Of a stretch of DNA of 8,663 nt, positions 1 to 8,300 are shown piece by piece. The position numbers and the translations under genes were made by a program. The stretch comes from an uncultured Porphyromonadaceae bacterium (GTDB lineage Bacteria > Bacteroidota > Bacteroidia > Bacteroidales > Muribaculaceae), in the NCBI GenBank assembly GCA_900552325.1, contig URZG01000079.1:1-8663 (forward strand). Reading direction: 5' to 3'. Each line of letters begins with the position of its first letter. Position 1 is the stretch's first letter. The notes under the pieces were generated by a model that was not told the origin of the DNA, did no database searches, and saw nothing but the letters and a program-made list of their open reading frames with translations.

Positions 1-1
1 T

Positions 2-103
2 CTCCAGGGCATGCAGCTTACCTCCGAACCCTCCAACGGCATCTTCATCCGTCAGAACGTAAAAGCCGACGGTTCCGTGAAGGCAGTGAAAGTTGTGAAA
101 TAA
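2..103 (+). CDS. C-terminal end of an unidentified, probably exported protein
   Basis: Only the last 33 codons are present, running in from the left edge and ending at TAA 101-103. The tail contains PSNGIFIRQN followed by ADGSVKAVKVVK. A Gly-Ile-Phe/Tyr-Ile strand followed by a short turn and a Lys/Val-rich final strand is what type A C-terminal sorting domains of the Bacteroidota type IX secretion system look like (usual form GxYIV...G...KKIVK). This suggests a secreted or surface-attached protein, but the fragment is too short to be sure and the catalytic or binding part lies outside the window. It lies on the same strand as the SusC-like gene, 164 bases upstream, so it could be another member of the same nutrient-uptake locus. 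That link is inference. The reading frame is well supported by the downstream hairpin and by the family-like ending. Confidence 0.6.
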   Translation, partial: LQGMQLTSEPSNGIFIRQNVKADGSVKAVKVVK

Positions 104-128
104 ATCAACATCCCCTTATTTAAAATCC

Positions 129-183
129 TGATCACAGCCGCCTCGGGCCGCGTATACGGCGTCAAGAGAGGCGGCTGTTATCA
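129..183 (+). terminator. Long hairpin after the upstream gene, possible weak terminator
   Basis: The arms at 129-144 and 168-183 are inverted repeats of 16 bases with one mismatch (C133 against T179). The inner 11 pairs, 134-144 with 168-178, are perfect and GC-rich. The 23-base loop can fold a further small stem, GCCG 147-150 with CGGC 157-160. The position, 25 bases after a stop codon, suits a terminator. However, no run of T follows either the inner or the full stem, so it is not a canonical intrinsic terminator. It could instead be an RNA leader structure or an mRNA 3'-end stabiliser between the upstream gene and the SusC-like gene. Confidence 0.45.
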
Positions 184-267
184 ACAGATCCTCTCCCCTC
201 CCCCGGCCTCTCTGTCCCGGATCTCTCGCCTGCCAATCATAACCCCATCACAAAGCGATTCTGACCG
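184..267 (+). other. Pyrimidine-rich leader in front of the SusC-like gene
   Basis: Bases 188-233 are strongly C/T-rich on the + strand. I see no TAnnTTTG -7 box anywhere in 104-267 and no Shine-Dalgarno sequence before ATG 268; lack of the latter is normal in Bacteroidota. Transcription of the SusC-like gene therefore comes either from a promoter of another type, such as one read by an ECF sigma factor, or by read-through from upstream. No small ORF or RNA gene is recognisable here. Confidence 0.3.
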
Positions 268-3200
268 ATGAAAAACGTTAAGCAAATCCTTGCATTACTT
301 TTTGCCGTGGTGGTTCTGGGCATTTCCCAGGCCAACGCTCAGTCACAGAGCATCACCGGCACAGTCGTCGACAATGAACAGGAGCCGCTCATCGGCGCAA
401 CTGTCACTGTTGCCGGCACAAAAACCACCGTGGTGACCGACTTCGACGGAAAATTCACCATTCCTTTCTCCAACGCCCTCATAGGAAAAAATATCAAGGT
501 AACATACGTAGGGATGCTTCCCTCCCAACAGAAAATAACCGCCGACCGCAAGACCTACCACTTTGAGCTACGCAATGACGACCAGCTCCTTTCTGAAGTT
601 GTGGTAGTGGGTTACGGCACACAAAAACGTTCCGAAGTGACCGGCGCCATCTCCAGCGTAAAAGGCGATGCCATAAAAAACTTCTCGGTCAACTCCGTGG
701 CCGACGCCCTTTCCGGCATGGCCGCCGGCGTAGCCGTAACAAAGAGCGGCGGCTCTCCTGGCGAGGCGCCTGACATCATTATCCGCGGCGCCGCTTCCGT
801 CAACGGTATGGCTCCTCTGTATATCGTCGACGGCGTGAAACAGAGCGCAGGCTTCGATTTCAATACCCGCGACGTGGAATCGATCGAGATTCTCAAGGAT
901 GCAGGCTCCTGCGCCATCTACGGCGCCGAGGCCGCAGGCGGCGTGATTCTCATCACAACCAAACGAGGCGCCGCAGGCAAACCTACCCTCAACGTCACCG
1001 CACGCTACGGTATACGCAAGATCAATACCGACATCAAGCTCATGAACCGCGACCAGTTCATCGCCGCCAAAGCCCTCATGGGAGTTGACGTACTCCAGCA
1101 GGAAGGGGTAGCTTCGGCTGCGGATCTTCCCGACGTAAACTGGATGGATGTGATGTACCGCACCGGTCACGAACAGGAATATAACGCAGCCCTCTCCGGA
1201 GGCACCGACAAACTTAAATATTACGTGTCGGCCGGTTTCTATAAGGAAGAGGGTGTCTACATCGACTCCGATGCCAAACGTTTCTCCCTCCGCACCAATG
1301 TGGACTACAACATTTCGCGCGTATTCTCCATGGGAACCTCATTCTATGGCTCGATACTCGACTCCAACCCCACGAAGATATATTCCATCTACACCAATGC
1401 CATCCCTTTCCGCACCGTTCCTACGATGACACCGGTCGACGCTGACGGAAACTACTCACAGACACCCTTCTATCTCAACGGCCCTAATCTCTACGGCAAC
1501 GAGATGACCTACCACTCGAACGGCAAGAACTACAACGCGAATATCCTTGCCTACATCAACGTCAATATCCTCCCCGAACTTGTGCTCCGCGTCAACGGCG
1601 CCGCCAAAATAGGCGCGTCAAACAACCGCGTATTCTCAGAAGCCTTCGATTTCCGCGCCGTCAGCGAACCCGCCTACATGGAATCGACAGCCGGAACATC
1701 GCAGGAACTCACCTACAACGCCACACTCACCTACGACAAGACTTTCAACGAAAAATGGGGAGTAAAAGCCATGATCGGTACCGAGGCCACGAAATATGAC
1801 GCCTACAGCAACTATATCCGCGCCATAGACTTCCCCACCGATGTAGCGAACTCCATAAATATCTCCTCCAATCCCGCCAAAGAAGCCAAAGACTTCCCCG
1901 GCGTGGGACGCGCCCTCTCCTTCTTCGGCCGCATTAACCTCAGTTACGACAACCGCTACTATCTCACCGCCAACCTGCGTCGCGACGGCTCCGACCGCTT
2001 CGGCAAGAACAACCGCTGGGGTACCTTCCCCTCCGTAAACGTGATGTGGCGAGCCGGCCAGGAAAAATTTCTCCAGCAGTTCAGCAGCTGGCTCACCGAC
2101 GCCAAGATCCGCGCCAGCTACGGCATACTCGGCAACGACGGTATCGGGCAGTTCCTGTATACCCGCGCCTACGTCGGCGACCAGATCATCTACAATTTCG
2201 GTGGCGCCAACGAAGTCTCGGGCTGGGCTAACTTCAAGGTTCCCAATCAGGATATCAAGTGGGAAGAGGTACACCAGGGCGATGTGGGTGTTGACCTGAG
2301 CTTCTTCAACAACAAACTCAACGTGACCTACGACTACTATAACCGCCAGACCAAGGATATGCTCTACTGGCGCGTCGTGCCTCTGGCCTCAGGCATCAAC
2401 TGGTACGGCGAGGCTGCCGTCAACACCATGCCCATCAATATCGGCAAGGTGTCGAACATCGGTCATGAATTCTCTATCAACTACCGCGACAATTTCGGCG
2501 ACTTCACCCTCGGTGTAGGCTTCAACGCCTCCTTCAACAAAAACGAAGTGAAGGAACTCGGCACCGAAGGCGCCGCTCCACTTATGTCGGCTGACGGAAT
2601 CAACCGCACCGAGAACGGCCGTTCAATGTCGGAACTCTGGGGCTACCGCTGCATCGGCATGTTCACCTCGCAGGAGCAGGTCGACGAATACAACGCCCGC
2701 GCACAGGCTGCCGGCAAACCCTACTACTGGCGCGAGAAGACCTCTGTCGGCGACCTTATCTTCGACGACCACGGGCAAGGCTACGTTGACGAAGAATGTA
2801 AGGAATACATCGGCAATCCCTGGCCGAAAATGACCTACGGCATCAATATCAACGCCGAATGGAAAGGAATCGACCTCACAATGAACTTCCAGGGGGCTGC
2901 CGGATTCCAGATCTACAACGGAGTAAAAGGCTGGACCCAGACTTTCGGTTCCGACGGTAACTCCACGATGGATATATACAAGAACTCGTTCTTCGGCAAC
3001 AACGGGCTCACCGACCAGCCACGTTGCGGCGCCTACGACGAGGCCGGCGCATGGCTCGGCGATCCCTCCGCCAACTTCGGCACCATCTCCTCCTTCTGGG
3101 TGGAGAACGGCGACTACCTCAAACTTAAGAACTTCGTGCTCGGCTACACACTGCCCCAGCACCTCACCCGCAAGGCATATTTCGAGAAAGTGCGCGTATA

Positions 3201-3381
3201 TTTCAGTGCTTCGAACCTTTTCACCATCACCAAGTATTCCGGTATCGATCCTGAAATCGCCGGCACATCCACACAGAACTCCAATACCGCCGGCACATCT
3301 ATGACCGCCCGCGGCGTTGATACCTACAACCGCTATATCCCCTCACGTCTCTTCTCCTTCGGTCTTGATCTCACCTTCTAA
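268..3381 (+). CDS. SusC/RagA-family TonB-dependent outer-membrane transporter
   Basis: This 1037-residue protein should be the beta-barrel channel of a SusCD importer, moving a SusD-captured oligosaccharide or peptide across the outer membrane with TonB-ExbBD energy. Residues 1-24 form a signal peptide (Lys-rich start, hydrophobic core, ANA before Gln25). Residues about 28-107 are a carboxypeptidase-regulatory-like beta-sandwich (ITGTVVD, GATVTVAGT, TDFDGKF). A TonB box region, EVVVVGYGT, lies at 110-118. The plug domain spans about 119-235 with IIRGAASVNG, PLYIVDGV and IEILKDAGS. The rest is barrel, ending PSRLFSFGLDLTF with the terminal aromatic residue used by the BAM assembly machinery. 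There is no STN domain between signal peptide and plug, so direct signalling to an anti-sigma factor is not expected. The usual plug signature around residues 217-226 is changed: E221 and G224 replace the common Arg and Asn. Length is normal for the family. It precedes its SusD partner by 15 bases. The substrate is unknown. Confidence 0.96.
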   Translation: MKNVKQILALLFAVVVLGISQANAQSQSITGTVVDNEQEPLIGATVTVAGTKTTVVTDFDGKFTIPFSNALIGKNIKVTYVGMLPSQQKITADRKTYHFELRNDDQLLSEVVVVGYGTQKRSEVTGAISSVKGDAIKNFSVNSVADALSGMAAGVAVTKSGGSPGEAPDIIIRGAASVNGMAPLYIVDGVKQSAGFDFNTRDVESIEILKDAGSCAIYGAEAAGGVILITTKRGAAGKPTLNVTARYGIRKINTDIKLMNRDQFIAAKALMGVDVLQQEGVASAADLPDVNWMDVMYRTGHEQEYNAALSGGTDKLKYYVSAGFYKEEGVYIDSDAKRFSLRTNVDYNISRVFSMGTSFYGSILDSNPTKIYSIYTNAIPFRTVPTMTPVDADGNYSQTPFYLNGPNLYGNEMTYHSNGKNYNANILAYINVNILPELVLRVNGAAKIGASNNRVFSEAFDFRAVSEPAYMESTAGTSQELTYNATLTYDKTFNEKWGVKAMIGTEATKYDAYSNYIRAIDFPTDVANSINISSNPAKEAKDFPGVGRALSFFGRINLSYDNRYYLTANLRRDGSDRFGKNNRWGTFPSVNVMWRAGQEKFLQQFSSWLTDAKIRASYGILGNDGIGQFLYTRAYVGDQIIYNFGGANEVSGWANFKVPNQDIKWEEVHQGDVGVDLSFFNNKLNVTYDYYNRQTKDMLYWRVVPLASGINWYGEAAVNTMPINIGKVSNIGHEFSINYRDNFGDFTLGVGFNASFNKNEVKELGTEGAAPLMSADGINRTENGRSMSELWGYRCIGMFTSQEQVDEYNARAQAAGKPYYWREKTSVGDLIFDDHGQGYVDEECKEYIGNPWPKMTYGININAEWKGIDLTMNFQGAAGFQIYNGVKGWTQTFGSDGNSTMDIYKNSFFGNNGLTDQPRCGAYDEAGAWLGDPSANFGTISSFWVENGDYLKLKNFVLGYTLPQHLTRKAYFEKVRVYFSASNLFTITKYSGIDPEIAGTSTQNSNTAGTSMTARGVDTYNRYIPSRLFSFGLDLTF

Positions 3382-3396
3382 ACACCCGTCTGAATC

Positions 3397-5192
3397 ATGA
3401 AAAGATTTCTCAAATATATCGGTGCGGCCGCAATCGCCGTATCGCTCTCAGGATGTTCGGACTACCTGGACGTAAACGACGATTCCTCGATCAATCCCGG
3501 TAACTTCCCGACCAACCTGAACCATGTAGACCTTATGCTGAATTCGGCATACGCCGGCTCGCACGGCATCGGTCTCTACGCCTACTACTGGTACCCCATG
3601 GTGACAAGACCATGGACTGCTACGGCGACTATGATTCCCGCACGATGATACTGGCCAACAACGCTAACGTGTCATGCCCGTATCTCTCCCGTTCATACGG
3701 CAACATCATGGACTGGATACAGCTTTCCAACGCCGCCATTGAGGCCGTTGACAGCTACCGTCCCTCCGCAGCCGAATCGGAATATGCCCAGCTCGACTAT
3801 ATGAAAGGACAGGCTCTCTTCCTGCGCGGTCTGGCATACTGGCACTCGCAGATTTTCTTCGAGCTCGAGAGCAAGGAAGGCGCTCTGGGATTCCCCATCA
3901 TCGACAAGGTGCCCCAGGGAATCTCAGAGATGACACCGCCCCGCGCTACTGCCGCCGAGACATGGCAGTTCATTATAGATACATTCAAGGAGGCCGCCGA
4001 TCTCCTTGAAGGACAGAACAAAGACAAAACCCGCGCCACCGAATGGGCTGCCAAAGCGATGCTCGCCAAGAGTTACGTGCAGGCTCGCCGCCCGCAAGAC
4101 GCTGTTCCTGTGCTGGAAGATATCTTCGCCCACTCTGGAGCACGGCTGCTCGACTACGCCACGTACTCCGAGAGTTTCTATGCCAACGAACTGCATGAGT
4201 TCAACATCGAGACCCTCTATGAGATCGACATGACCATGAACTCTAAGCAAAACGGCCCATGGGCGGGCTATACCACCGGTTCAGGCATGCAGATGGTAAT
4301 GGCACCCTGGCCTCTCAATCTTGACTTCCGATGGAAGAGCGCTCCCGAAGCCGGGAAAGAGCTCGAGACACAGTCGACAGGCGGCTGGGGCAACAACTTC
4401 GTTCACGACGGCTCCGTGCGCCGCTTCGGCTTCCCGCTCGATATCCCCGGTTCGCGTGTGGTCAATCCCAACGCCGGCTCCCGCGCTCCCTACAATGTCG
4501 ACAACTTTCCCTGGATTCTTGATCCGGCCTATGCCGCCCGTTCGCAGCAGGTCCGCGACAACAAGGAGTGTGACCCCCGTCTGTTCATATGCGCAGGTCA
4601 GCCCTATTTCGACACATTCAAGGATGCCCGAGGCCGTGTGACCTACTACGACCGCTCGCCAGAGGCCACCGGACTCGGTTTCGACAGCCACTACTATTTT
4701 TCGCCCCGCAAGTTCACCAATACTGACGGCATCGAGAGCGCGCTCAACTTCTCGAGCGGAGCCAATCTCCCCGTAGTACGTCTGGCCGACCTCTACCTGC
4801 TCTATGCCGAATGTATTAAGGACACCAATCCCTCCGCCGCACTCGAATATGTGAACAAGGTGCACCGCCGTGCCTACGGAGCCAATCCGGAAGCCGCATC
4901 ACCTTATGACTACACCTCGCTGACAGCCACCACCTGTGCCGCCACGTGGGAACCCACCGATGTACTGGCCAAAGACGTCATAAAATATGAACGCTGGGCC
5001 GAACTCTTCGGCGAAGGTCAATGGTGGTACGACGTGCGCCGCTACGAAATTCTCGAGAACGAGATGAAGGTCTACAAAAACACCCGCTACGGCAAACTCC
5101 AGTATCTCGGCGAACGCTGCTACGCACAGCCTATCCCCCTCACCGAGATAGAGCGCTACAACGGCAACCTGCCGCAGAACTACAACTATTAA
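3397..5192 (+). pseudogene. SusD/RagB-family surface lipoprotein, frameshifted
   Basis: This is the substrate-binding lid partner of the preceding SusC-like channel, anchored on the cell surface. The start at ATG 3397 gives a lipoprotein signal peptide with lipobox LSGC and lipidated Cys20, followed by SDYLDVNDD, typical of the family. The first frame runs 68 codons to ATG 3598-3600, then continues out of register to TGA 3646-3648. The matching continuation, GDKTMDCYGDYDSRTM, lies in the -1 frame and is open to TAA 5190-5192. Restoring one G at 3600-3601 gives a 598-residue protein. SusD marks in the body include KGQALFLRGLAYW, the TPR-like ATEWAAKAMLAKSYV, VVRLADLYLLYAE, ELFGEGQWWYDVRR and the C-terminal AQPIPLTEIERYNGNLPQNY. 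ATG 3612 opens the long second frame but lacks any signal peptide, so it is not a credible native start. The lesion could be a real mutation, a sequencing error or, less likely, recoding. Confidence 0.88.
3596..3615 (+). repeat. Small hairpin at the susD frameshift site
   Basis: CCATGGT at 3596-3602 and ACCATGG at 3609-3615 form a perfect 7-base-pair stem around a 6-base loop. Because CCATGG is itself palindromic, the same element is also a direct repeat of 6 bases. The apparent loss of one G falls in the left arm, at 3600-3601. Four Cs (3594-3597) lie immediately upstream. Confidence 0.6.
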
Positions 5193-5213
5193 ACAGCGTC
5201 CTAACGTCCTGAC

Positions 5214-5246
5214 GCGGAGGCGGTCGATGACCGTCTCCGCTTTTTT
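5214..5246 (+). terminator. Intrinsic terminator of the susCD unit
   Basis: The arms 5214-5225 and 5229-5240 pair over 12 bases, with one G-U wobble (G5220 with T5234), around a 3-base apex, and are followed directly by six Ts at 5241-5246. It starts 21 bases after the SusD stop codon. This is a textbook rho-independent terminator and should isolate dnaE from susCD transcription. Confidence 0.92.
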
Positions 5247-5258
5247 GTCACCCGATAT

Positions 5259-5290
5259 TTTGGAAAGGCGCGGAGAAAGCCGTAACTTTG
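5259..5290 (+). promoter_or_regulatory. Bacteroidota-type promoter of dnaE
   Basis: The -7 box TAACTTTG at 5283-5290 matches the Bacteroidota consensus TAnnTTTG exactly. A -33 element TTTG lies at 5259-5262, leaving a spacer of 20 bases, as expected for the main sigma factor of this phylum. Transcription would start near 5297, giving an untranslated leader of roughly 35 bases before ATG 5333. It lies just after the susD terminator, which fits an independent housekeeping transcript. Confidence 0.82.
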
Positions 5291-5299
5291 CTAAAGTTA
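5283..5299 (+). repeat. Palindrome overlapping the dnaE -7 box and start site
   Basis: TAACTTT (5283-5289) and AAAGTTA (5293-5299) are perfect 7-base inverted repeats separated by GCT. The left arm is the -7 box itself and the right arm reaches the expected transcription start, so a bound protein would block transcription. The overlap with a common promoter sequence means the symmetry may be chance. Confidence 0.4.
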
Positions 5300-5332
5300 A
5301 ACTAACAGACCCCATCACTTCCGGATATAACA

Positions 5333-8300
5333 ATGCACCCTTTCGTACATCTTCACGTTCACACGCAGTATTCCGTTCTTGACGGTCAGGCCTCCATCAA
5401 CTCGCTTGTTGACAAAGCCATGGCCGACGGGATGCCGGGCATAGCCATCACCGACCACGGCAACATGTTCGGCATAAAGGAATTTTTCAACTATGTGAAC
5501 AAGAAGAACGGCAAGACTCAGGGAGCCATCAAGGACGCCAGGAAAGCCCTTGACGCCACCGACGATCCGGCAGAGAAGAGCCGTCTCGCCGACGAAATCG
5601 CGGCACTGGAGAAAAAGATATTCAAACCGATATTCGGATGCGAGGTGTATGTGGCCAATGAGTCGCTACTCACCCACACCGACAAGGATGACCGAGGACG
5701 CCACCTTATAATACTGGCGAAAAACGAGAAAGGCTACCATAACCTTGTAAAGATCGTGTCAAGGGCATGGACCGAAGGCTTCTACTCCCATCCGCGTACC
5801 GACAAAGCAGATATCGAGGCTCACAAAGAGGGTCTTATAATATGTTCGGCATGCCTCGGCGGCGAGATTCCGCGCCTTATCCACCGTGGCGAGATCGACG
5901 AGGCAGAGAAGCAGGTGCGATGGTGGAAGAGTGTATTCGGCGACGACTATTATATCGAGCTACAGCGCCACAAGGCCACAGTGCCGCGTGCCAACCACGA
6001 GACCTACGTCATACAGGAGGAGGTGAACAAGGAGCTTATCCGCATCGCCCGCAAATATGACATCAAGATAATCTGCACCAACGACGTACACTTCACGAAC
6101 GAGGAGGACGCCGAAGCCCACGAGCGCCTCATCTGTGTGTCGACCGGCAAGAAACTCGCCGACGAGGGACGCATGCTCTATTCCAAGCAGGAATGGATGA
6201 AGACCACCGAGGAGATGAACGCCGTTTTCGCCGATCTCCCCGAGGCGTTGGAAAACACCATGGAGATTCTCGATAAAGTAGAGACCTACAATATCGACCA
6301 TGCGCCCATCATGCCGTTCTTCGCGATTCCGGAGGAATTCGGCACAGAAGAGGAATACCGCAGCCGGCTGACCGAAGAGGATCTCTACAACGAGTTCACT
6401 CAGGACGAGAACGGCAACGTGGTACTCTCACGCGAGGAGGGGGAGAAAAAAATCAAGAAACTCGGCGGTTACGACAAGCTATACCGCATAAAGTTCGAGG
6501 CCGACTATCTGGCCAAACTCGCATACGAGGGAGCCGAACGCCGCTATGGCTCCCCCCTTTCCGATGAGTTGCAGGAACGCATAAAATTCGAGCTGTACAT
6601 AATGAAGACGATGGGTTTCCCCGGCTACTTCCTTATCGTGCAGGACTTCATCAACGTTTCGCGCGAGAAACTCGGCGTTTCGGTCGGCCCCGGTCGAGGT
6701 TCGGCCGCCGGTTCGTGTGTGGCCTACTGTCTCGGCATAACCCAGATCGACCCTGTGAAGTACGACCTGCTGTTCGAGCGCTTCCTCAACCCTGACCGTA
6801 TCTCCCTCCCTGATATCGACGTCGACTTCGACGATGACGGACGCGCCCGCGTGCTGCAATACGTCACAGACAAATATGGAGCCGACAACGTGGCCCATAT
6901 CATCACCTACGGCACCATGGCTGCCAAATCGGCGCTGAAAGACGTGGCCCGCGTGGAGGGGCTCTCCATCCCCGAGAGCGACCGTCTGACCAAGATGATA
7001 CCTCGCCGTATGCCCGAGGTCAACGGAAAGGAACTCAAGCCCACCCTCTCCAACTGCTACCAGTACGTGCCCGAATTCCAGACCGAGATGACCAATCCGG
7101 ATCCCGTCGTACGCCGTACGCTCAAGTATGCCGGCGAACTCGAAGGAAACGTGCGCAACATCGGCGTGCATGCCTGCGGCGTGATTATCTGCCGCGACAA
7201 GATCTCCGACTGGGTACCGGTATCGACTGCTGTCGACAAACTCGAAGGCAAACTTCTGGTGACCCAGTACGAAGGACGCGTGATCGAGGAGACCGGACTC
7301 ATAAAGATGGACTTCCTGGGTCTGAAGACCCTCTCCATCATAATGGATGCCGTGAAGAACATCGAACAGACCACCGGCGTGAAAATCGATATGGAGAAAA
7401 TCCCTATCGATGACAAAAAGACCTACCAGCTCTACTGCGACGGCCGTACCGTCGGCACGTTCCAGTTCGAGTCGGCCGGCATGCAGAAATATCTTCGCGA
7501 GCTCCAGCCCTCAACATTCGAGGATCTCATAGCCATGAACGCCCTCTACCGTCCGGGGCCTATGGACTATATTCCGGAATTCATCTCCCGCAAACACGGA
7601 AAGACACCGATCGTGTACGACATCCCCGTGATGGAGAAGTACCTCAAGGATACCTACGGCGTAACCGTGTATCAGGAGCAGGTCATGCTCCTGTCGCGAC
7701 TGCTGGCCAACTTCACGCGCGGCGAGAGCGATACCCTGCGTAAAGCAATGGGTAAGAAACTCATCGAGAAGATGAACCACCTCAAGGGGAAATTCCTCGA
7801 AGGTGGACAGGCCAACGGGCATGATCCGCAGGTACTGGAAAAAATCTGGGCCGACTGGGAGAAATTCGCATCCTACGCCTTCAACAAAAGTCACGCCACA
7901 TGCTACTCATGGGTGGCGTTCCAGACGGCATACCTCAAGGCGAACTATCCCGCGGAATATATGGCAGCAGTGCTGTCGCGCAACCGTTCCGACATCAACA
8001 AGCTCACCACTTTCATGGACGAGTGCAAGGCCATGAAGATCCAGGTCAAAGGGCCTGACATCAACGAATCGGTCAACGACTTCGGTGTGGACTCCAAGGG
8101 GAACATCCGTTTCGGCCTCGCCGCGATAAAGGGCGTGGGCGACAATGTGGTCTCGGCTATCCTTTCCGTACGTAAGGAAGGGGGACCGTTCAAGGATCCC
8201 TACGATTTCGCGGAACGTGTGCCCGGGCAATATGTCAACCGCCGCACTCTCGAATCACTCGTCCTTGCCGGAGCTTTCGACTGCTTCCCGGAGATAAAGC

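Noticed and set aside
568..1170. Open frame of 200 codons on the minus strand inside the SusC-like gene
   Set aside because: It is antisense to a clear gene and its translation is Gly/Val/Ala/His-rich with no family resemblance; such frames come from C-ending codons on the coding strand. The same applies to minus frames at 1636-2274, 2623-3162 and 4281-4865.
3260..3300. Short repeat encoding AGTS twice near the SusC C-terminus
   Set aside because: Only about 10 bases are repeated, two copies, inside a normal barrel region; probably a Ser/Thr-rich surface loop.
3612..3614. ATG 3612 as the true start of a separate SusD protein
   Set aside because: It lies in the middle of the conserved N-terminal region, lacks a lipoprotein signal, and the missing signal and N-terminus are found just upstream in the other frame.
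5196..5215. Second small inverted repeat GCGTC/GACGC before the susD terminator
   Set aside because: The arms are only 5 bases and overlap the far stronger terminator stem, so it would not compete.
5834..5843. TATAAT-like sequence inside dnaE
   Set aside because: It is in coding sequence, Bacteroidota do not use that -10 form, and no gene start follows on this strand.
6479..7171. Open frame of 230 codons on the minus strand inside dnaE
   Set aside because: It overlaps the conserved palm domain of dnaE, including the GPGRGS and PDIDVDF motifs, and its translation looks like a codon-bias shadow. Minus frames at 5960-6301, 7057-7416 and 7511-7894 were rejected for the same reason.
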